This document shows, one piece after another, positions 6,756-10,433 of a stretch of DNA of 10,433 nucleotides. Position 1 is the stretch's first letter. Every line of letters begins with the position of its first letter. Below the pieces are notes generated by a model. The model was not told where the DNA came from and made no database searches. It was given only the letters and a program-made list of their open reading frames with translations. The position numbers and the translations under genes are program-made. Origin of the DNA: Burkholderiales bacterium. Its GTDB lineage: Bacteria > Pseudomonadota > Gammaproteobacteria > Burkholderiales > Burkholderiaceae_F. The DNA lies in assembly GCA_024641225.1 (NCBI GenBank), contig JAHEDN010000054.1, forward strand, positions 1 to 10,433. Direction: 5' to 3'.

Positions 6756-7784
6756 ATGCTCGCGATCGATGGCGCTCATGGGGAGGGTGGCGGTCAGCTG
6801 GTGCGCACTGCCGTCGCCTTGTCGGCGATCCGCGGCATGCCGATCCGTATCGACAACGTCCGTGCCCGGCGAAGCAACCCCGGGCTCGCGCCGCAGCACG
6901 TCGCCGCCGTGCGCGCCGTCGCGTCGATGTGCGACGCGCAGTGCGAAGGTGTCGAACCGCGCGCGACGGGCTTCAGTTTCGTACCGGGGCGGCTGCGTGG
7001 CGGGCGTTACCGGATCGATGTGGGCACCGCGGGCAGCATCACGCTGGTATTGCAGGCGATGTTGCCGGTCGCCGTTGCCAGCGGCGAGCGATGCGATATC
7101 TCGGTCCGCGGAGGCACCGACGTCCGGGCGGCACCGCCGATTGACTATTTCGGTCGCGTGCTCTTGCCGTTGCTGGCGAGCATGGGCGTTCGCGCCACGC
7201 TGACGGTCGAGCGTCGCGGCTACTACCCGAAGGGAGGCGGCGAAGTGCGGCTGGAACTGGCGCCCACGTCTGAGCTCGTGCCTTTCGTAGTCGACGTGCC
7301 GGGGCCGGTCGAGCGCGTTTCCATCGTGACGCACGTCGCGCAACTGCCGCGCGAGATCGCCGAGCGCATGGTCCATGCGGCGCAGCTCGCTCTGCCATCG
7401 GGCCTGCGGGTCGATGCGAGCGTGGAGATCTGCGGCGCCGATCGCTCCACCGGACCCGGCGGAGCGATCGTGCTGTACGCGCCGACTTCGCGGACGCTGC
7501 TCGGCGCGGCGCAGGTCGCCGAACGCGGCGTGCGTGCCGAAAAGCTTGGCACGATGGCAGCCGAAAGCCTGGCCAGCGACCTGCGCGCGCGTGCGTCGCT
7601 CGACGTGCACGCGGCGGACCAGATGCTGGCATTCCTCGCGCTGGCACCGGGTGAATCGCGCTTCCGCGTGCGCGACCTCAGTTCGCACGCGCGAACCGCG
7701 ATGTGGCTGCTGGAACGGTTCTCCGCCGCTCGCTTTGCAGTTGCCGCGCAAGCCGGGGCGGTTGAGGTGCGGGTGAGCCACTGA
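6756..7784 (+). CDS. rtcA: RNA 3'-terminal phosphate cyclase
   Basis: This enzyme uses ATP to convert an RNA 3'-phosphate into a 2',3'-cyclic phosphate via an adenylated histidine, and can also adenylate 5'-phosphate ends. The 342-residue length fits RtcA (about 338 in E. coli). Motifs: DGAHGEGGGQ at 5-14, with E10 and Q14 matching the active-site pair near the E. coli N-terminus; PPIDYF at 127-132; GYYPKGGGE at 155-163; ADQMLAFLALA at 287-297; and the nucleophilic H311 in LSSHARTA. All key residues are intact. The ATG at 6756 gives the expected N-terminus, MLAIDGAHGEGGGQ, though its ribosome binding site is weak. Unlike E. coli, no rtcB ligase and no rtcR regulator lie beside it. Instead it follows an MJ1316-domain gene and an unknown gene. 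It ends convergently with the DedA gene, 38 bases away. Confidence 0.96.
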   Translation: MLAIDGAHGEGGGQLVRTAVALSAIRGMPIRIDNVRARRSNPGLAPQHVAAVRAVASMCDAQCEGVEPRATGFSFVPGRLRGGRYRIDVGTAGSITLVLQAMLPVAVASGERCDISVRGGTDVRAAPPIDYFGRVLLPLLASMGVRATLTVERRGYYPKGGGEVRLELAPTSELVPFVVDVPGPVERVSIVTHVAQLPREIAERMVHAAQLALPSGLRVDASVEICGADRSTGPGGAIVLYAPTSRTLLGAAQVAERGVRAEKLGTMAAESLASDLRARASLDVHAADQMLAFLALAPGESRFRVRDLSSHARTAMWLLERFSAARFAVAAQAGAVEVRVSH

Positions 7785-7799
7785 GTCTCACGCGCGGTT

Positions 7800-7821
7800 G
7801 CGCGCCAGCTCGGCGGCGCGC
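7800..7821. terminator. Inverted repeat between rtcA and the DedA gene, possible bidirectional terminator
   Basis: GCGCGCC (7800-7806) pairs perfectly with GGCGCGC (7815-7821) around an eight-base loop. The repeat lies wholly within the 38-base gap between two convergent stop codons (7784 and 7823). No T-run follows on either strand, so it would be a stem-only terminator or transcript-end stabiliser. Confidence 0.4.
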
Positions 7822-7822
7822 G

Positions 7823-8467
7823 TCAGGACGTCGCCGACTGCCTCGCGCGCCAGCCGCCGTACAAGGCGATGAGCCCCGGGACGAGGATCAGCGCCCAGAT
7901 GATCTTCGACAGGTTCGCCTGCACCCAGTCGACGTTGCCGAACAGGTAGCCGGCCGTGGCGATGGATCCGACCCACAGCGTGCCGCCGGTGACGTCGTAG
8001 AAGCTGAACTTGCTGCGCGTCATCTGCGCGACGCCGGCGACGAAGGGCGCGAACGTGCGCAGGAACGGCATGAAGCGGGCCAGCACGATCGTGATGCCGC
8101 CGTACTTCTCGTAGAAGGCGTGCGTGCGGTCGAATGCGCGCCGGTTGAAGAACGCCGAGTCCTCCCAGTGGAAGACGCGCGCGCCGACGATGCGTCCGAT
8201 CGTGTAATTGGTCTGGTTGCCGGCAACCGCCGCGGCGATCAGCAGCGGCACCAGCAGCGAGTATTCGATCATGCCGGCGCCGGCGAGCGCACCGGCGACG
8301 AAAAGCAGCGAATCGCCGGGCAGAAACGGCATCACGACCAGCCCGGTTTCGACAAAGATGATCAGGAACAGCAGCGCGTAGACCCACGCGCCGTAGGCCT
8401 CGACGAAGCTGCGCAGGTGCACGTCGACGTGCAGGACGAAGTCGATCAGGAAAGCGACGATTTCCAC
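7823..8467 (-). CDS. DedA-family integral membrane protein
   Basis: A polytopic inner-membrane protein of the DedA (SNARE-associated/VTT) superfamily, members of which are linked to undecaprenyl-phosphate or phospholipid flipping and to membrane-potential homeostasis. The 214 residues show hydrophobic segments at about 27-46, 52-82, a reentrant-type region near 126-146, and 163-176 and 188-204. Motifs include E40 in FVETGL, FLPGDSLLF (48-56), GNQTNYTIGR (83-92) and RFMPFLRTFAPFVAG (131-145), with the conserved arginines R131 and R137. The frame is open to an ATG at 8512, but the DedA homology starts at VEIVAFLIDFVLHVD, so I prefer the GTG at 8467. The longer start lies within a palindrome and adds 15 basic, non-family residues. 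It is downstream of the prolyl oligopeptidase with about 60 bases between, probably co-transcribed. Confidence 0.93.
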   Translation of the reverse strand: MEIVAFLIDFVLHVDVHLRSFVEAYGAWVYALLFLIIFVETGLVVMPFLPGDSLLFVAGALAGAGMIEYSLLVPLLIAAAVAGNQTNYTIGRIVGARVFHWEDSAFFNRRAFDRTHAFYEKYGGITIVLARFMPFLRTFAPFVAGVAQMTRSKFSFYDVTGGTLWVGSIATAGYLFGNVDWVQANLSKIIWALILVPGLIALYGGWRARQSATS

Positions 8468-8497
8468 GCGGCGATTATCCCGGGTTGCCCGATAGCG

Positions 8498-8524
8498 TGC
8501 GGCCGGCCGCATGGCCGAATGCGG
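8498..8524. repeat. Palindrome and hairpin between the prolyl oligopeptidase and DedA genes
   Basis: TGCGGCCGGCCGCA (8498-8511) is a perfect 14-base palindrome. Overlapping it, CCGCAT (8507-8512) pairs with ATGCGG (8519-8524) around a six-base loop. The structures sit directly after the peptidase stop (8528) and before the DedA start. They may attenuate or process the transcript between the two genes, but GC-rich palindromes also arise by chance in such DNA. Confidence 0.3.
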
Positions 8525-8527
8525 ATC

Positions 8528-10433
8528 TCATGGCGCGAGCTGTCGCCACAGGAAGGTGAAGGTCTGCGCCCACATGCGCGCCGCCTGCGCATTGTTCGCG
8601 GCTGCGCCATGGCCGCCTTCGATGTTCTCGAAGTACAGGACGTCGTGTTTCTCCTCGAGCAGGCGCGCGACCATCTTTCGCGCGTGGCCGGGATGCACAC
8701 GGTCGTCGCGGGTCGAGGTGTACAGGAAGATGCGCGGATACTCGGCGTCCTTGCGCAGATTCTGGTACGGCGAGTATTTTTCGATGAAGGCGCGGTCCTC
8801 CATTCTGTCCGGGTCGCCGTACTCGCCGATCCACGAGGCACCCGCCAGCAGCTTGTGAAAGCGCAGCATGTCTGTCAGAGGCACCTGAGCGACCACTGCG
8901 CCGAACAGATCGGGCCGCTGCACCATCGTGCCGGTGACCAGCAGGCCGCCCTGGCTGCCGCCCATGATGCCGAGGTGCCTTCGTGAAGTGACGCCACGGG
9001 CGATGGCATCCTGCGCAACGGCGACGAAATCGTCGAAGGTTTTCTGCCTGCCCTCGCGTCGCGCCTGCAGGTGCCAGTCGGGACCGAACTCGCCACCGCC
9101 GCGGATGTTGGCGAGCAGGAAAACGCCGCCGGGTTCGAGCCAGCCCTTGCCGAACGCGCCTGAGTACCACGGCAGCTGCGATATCTCGAAGCCGCCGTAG
9201 CCATACAGCAGCGTCGGATTGCGGCCGTCGAGCTTGGTGCCCTTGCGCATGACCGCAAAGTAGGGGACGCGCGTGCCGTCCGAACTGACCGCCTCGTACT
9301 GCCGGGTCTCGATGCCGCTGGCGTCGAAGAAGGCCGGCAGCGCCTTCAGCCGCTCGAAATCGTTCCACTTCTCCGCCCCGATGCGTCCGAGATAGAGAGT
9401 GGAAGGCGTGGCGAAGTCCTGCACAGTCAGCATGAACTCGTCGCTGGCCCAGTAGGCCGCGGCCAAACTGACCTGCGCGTTGCCCGGCACCGGCAACGCA
9501 CGCGAGTTCCAGCGCTGGCCGTCAAAGACCGCCTCGAACCAGCGCGAGCGGACGTTGTCCAGTTCGCCGAGCAGCACTGCCGAGCGCGTCGTCGCCACTG
9601 TCTGCAGCGCGCGTCGCGGTCCGGGTGCGTAGACCACCGCGAACTCCCTCCTGCCGGCGTCGAAATCGGCGAGGCTGACGGCAATCACGCTGCCCGCGGC
9701 GAACTCCTGCTGCGCGGGTTTCCAGGCAGTGCGCAGCCGCAGCAGCAACTGGTCCTTGAAGAACGTCACCTCGGCGTCGTGCGGCGTGGCCAGCGGCACC
9801 AGCCTGCCGTCGATCACACGCTGCCACTGTGCGTTGCGCGTCGAGATCACGCGAACGATCCAGTCCCGGCGCACGCCGGATTCGCGCTCGGACAATCCCA
9901 GCGCCAGCACTTCGTCGGCCGGCTGCTCGTAGACGGTCGTCGCATCGGCAAGCGCGGTGCCTCGCTTCCACAGCTTCACGATTCGCGCATAGCCGGACGT
10001 CGTCAGGCTGCCGGCGCCGAAATCGGTGGCGACCCACAAGGTGTCCGCGTCGCGCCAGTCGGTCCGGCTCTTGGCCTCCGGAAGTACGAAGCCATCGCTG
10101 ACGAAGCGCCTGTCGACCAGGTCGAATTCGCGCTCGACCGCTGCATCGGCACCGCCGCGCGACAGCGAAATCATGCAGTGGCGGTACGGCTGTTCGGCCT
10201 TGTCGGGCCGCAGGCAGTCCGCGCCCTTCCAGACCCAGTTCTCGTTCTCCGCCGTGGCCAGCGCATCGAGGTCGAGCACCGTTTCCCACGCCGGCTCGGC
10301 CTTGCGGTATTCGACGAGCGTCGTGCGCCGCCACAGCCCGCGCGGATTGGAGGCGTCGCGCCAGAAGTTGTAGTAGTGCTCGCCCATCCGCGTGACGAAC
10401 GGGATCCTTTCGCGCGAGTCGAGAATCTTCAGC
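8528..10433 (-). CDS. Prolyl oligopeptidase family serine peptidase (S9), N-terminus beyond the right window edge
   Basis: A serine peptidase that cleaves short peptides after proline. About 634 residues are visible; the start is off the window, since the frame continues through LKILDSRERIPFVTR upstream of the Met at 10387. Numbering from that internal Met, residues 1 to about 360 form the beta-propeller that restricts substrate size (YYNFWRDA at 5-12), and about 365-619 form the alpha/beta-hydrolase domain. The catalytic triad is visible: S478 in GGSQGG, aspartate 561 or 562 in DDRVHPGH, and H593 in EGGHG. LLYGYGGF and ANIRGGGEFG are family signatures near the oxyanion and active-site loops. 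Full-length relatives are near 690-700 residues, so some 60 are missing, including any signal peptide; location in cytoplasm or periplasm is undecided. It precedes the DedA gene on the same strand. Confidence 0.94.
   Translation of the reverse strand, partial: LKILDSRERIPFVTRMGEHYYNFWRDASNPRGLWRRTTLVEYRKAEPAWETVLDLDALATAENENWVWKGADCLRPDKAEQPYRHCMISLSRGGADAAVEREFDLVDRRFVSDGFVLPEAKSRTDWRDADTLWVATDFGAGSLTTSGYARIVKLWKRGTALADATTVYEQPADEVLALGLSERESGVRRDWIVRVISTRNAQWQRVIDGRLVPLATPHDAEVTFFKDQLLLRLRTAWKPAQQEFAAGSVIAVSLADFDAGRREFAVVYAPGPRRALQTVATTRSAVLLGELDNVRSRWFEAVFDGQRWNSRALPVPGNAQVSLAAAYWASDEFMLTVQDFATPSTLYLGRIGAEKWNDFERLKALPAFFDASGIETRQYEAVSSDGTRVPYFAVMRKGTKLDGRNPTLLYGYGGFEISQLPWYSGAFGKGWLEPGGVFLLANIRGGGEFGPDWHLQARREGRQKTFDDFVAVAQDAIARGVTSRRHLGIMGGSQGGLLVTGTMVQRPDLFGAVVAQVPLTDMLRFHKLLAGASWIGEYGDPDRMEDRAFIEKYSPYQNLRKDAEYPRIFLYTSTRDDRVHPGHARKMVARLLEEKHDVLYFENIEGGHGAAANNAQAARMWAQTFTFLWRQLAP

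Noticed and set aside
6576..7781. A 401-residue minus-strand open frame opposite rtcA
   Set aside because: Its composition is Arg- and His-rich and low in structure, and it is fully antisense to RtcA, which has all its motifs. It is a shadow frame.
6756..7784. A canonical RtcBA-RtcR RNA repair operon
   Set aside because: Only RtcA is present. No RtcB ligase and no sigma-54 activator of the RtcR type is encoded in the window, and no -24/-12 promoter was recognised upstream.

Overview
The window is very GC-rich with strong G/C bias at third codon positions, which is why long antisense shadow frames appear everywhere. Gene content and protein style (DedA, GyaR/GhrB-like reductase, sugar-acid dehydratase, HPF fused to a cold-shock domain) suggest a proteobacterium, most likely a betaproteobacterium of the Burkholderiales type. 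That placement is inference from protein resemblance. No rRNA, tRNA, insertion sequence, CRISPR array or phage gene was recognised.

Left part (1-3385, minus strand): a sugar-acid catabolic operon read leftwards. It contains an IlvD/Edd-family aldonate dehydratase, a D-2-hydroxyacid dehydrogenase two bases downstream, and, after a 132-base gap, an aldehyde dehydrogenase whose C-terminal part lies off the left edge. The dehydratase would make a 2-keto-3-deoxy acid. The aldehyde dehydrogenase resembles alpha-ketoglutaric semialdehyde dehydrogenases, which finish non-phosphorylative pentose or hexarate pathways. The reductase may handle a 2-keto acid or glyoxylate-type intermediate.

Middle part (3386-4883, plus strand): a small stress-type cluster consisting of a 63-residue YdaT-like protein, a tandem CBS-domain protein, and a ribosome hibernation factor (HPF/RaiA domain) fused to a C-terminal cold-shock domain. 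The leaders of the last two genes can form hairpins near their ribosome binding sites.

Centre right (4941-7784): a DUF72 (YecE-like) gene runs leftwards and is divergent, with only 5 bases between start codons, from an MJ1316-domain (former DUF504) protein. The MJ1316 gene is followed on the plus strand by an unrecognised 179-residue conserved-looking protein and by RtcA, the RNA 3'-terminal phosphate cyclase. MJ1316 domains have been proposed to recognise cyclic-phosphate RNA ends, the product RtcA makes. This three-gene row is the best candidate in the window for a little-described system, an RNA-end processing cassette without RtcB or RtcR beside it.

Right part (7785-10433, minus strand): a DedA-family membrane protein lies downstream of a prolyl oligopeptidase (S9 family) whose N-terminus lies off the right edge. 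Inverted repeats that could act as terminators sit in both convergent gene junctions (4920-4957 and 7800-7821).
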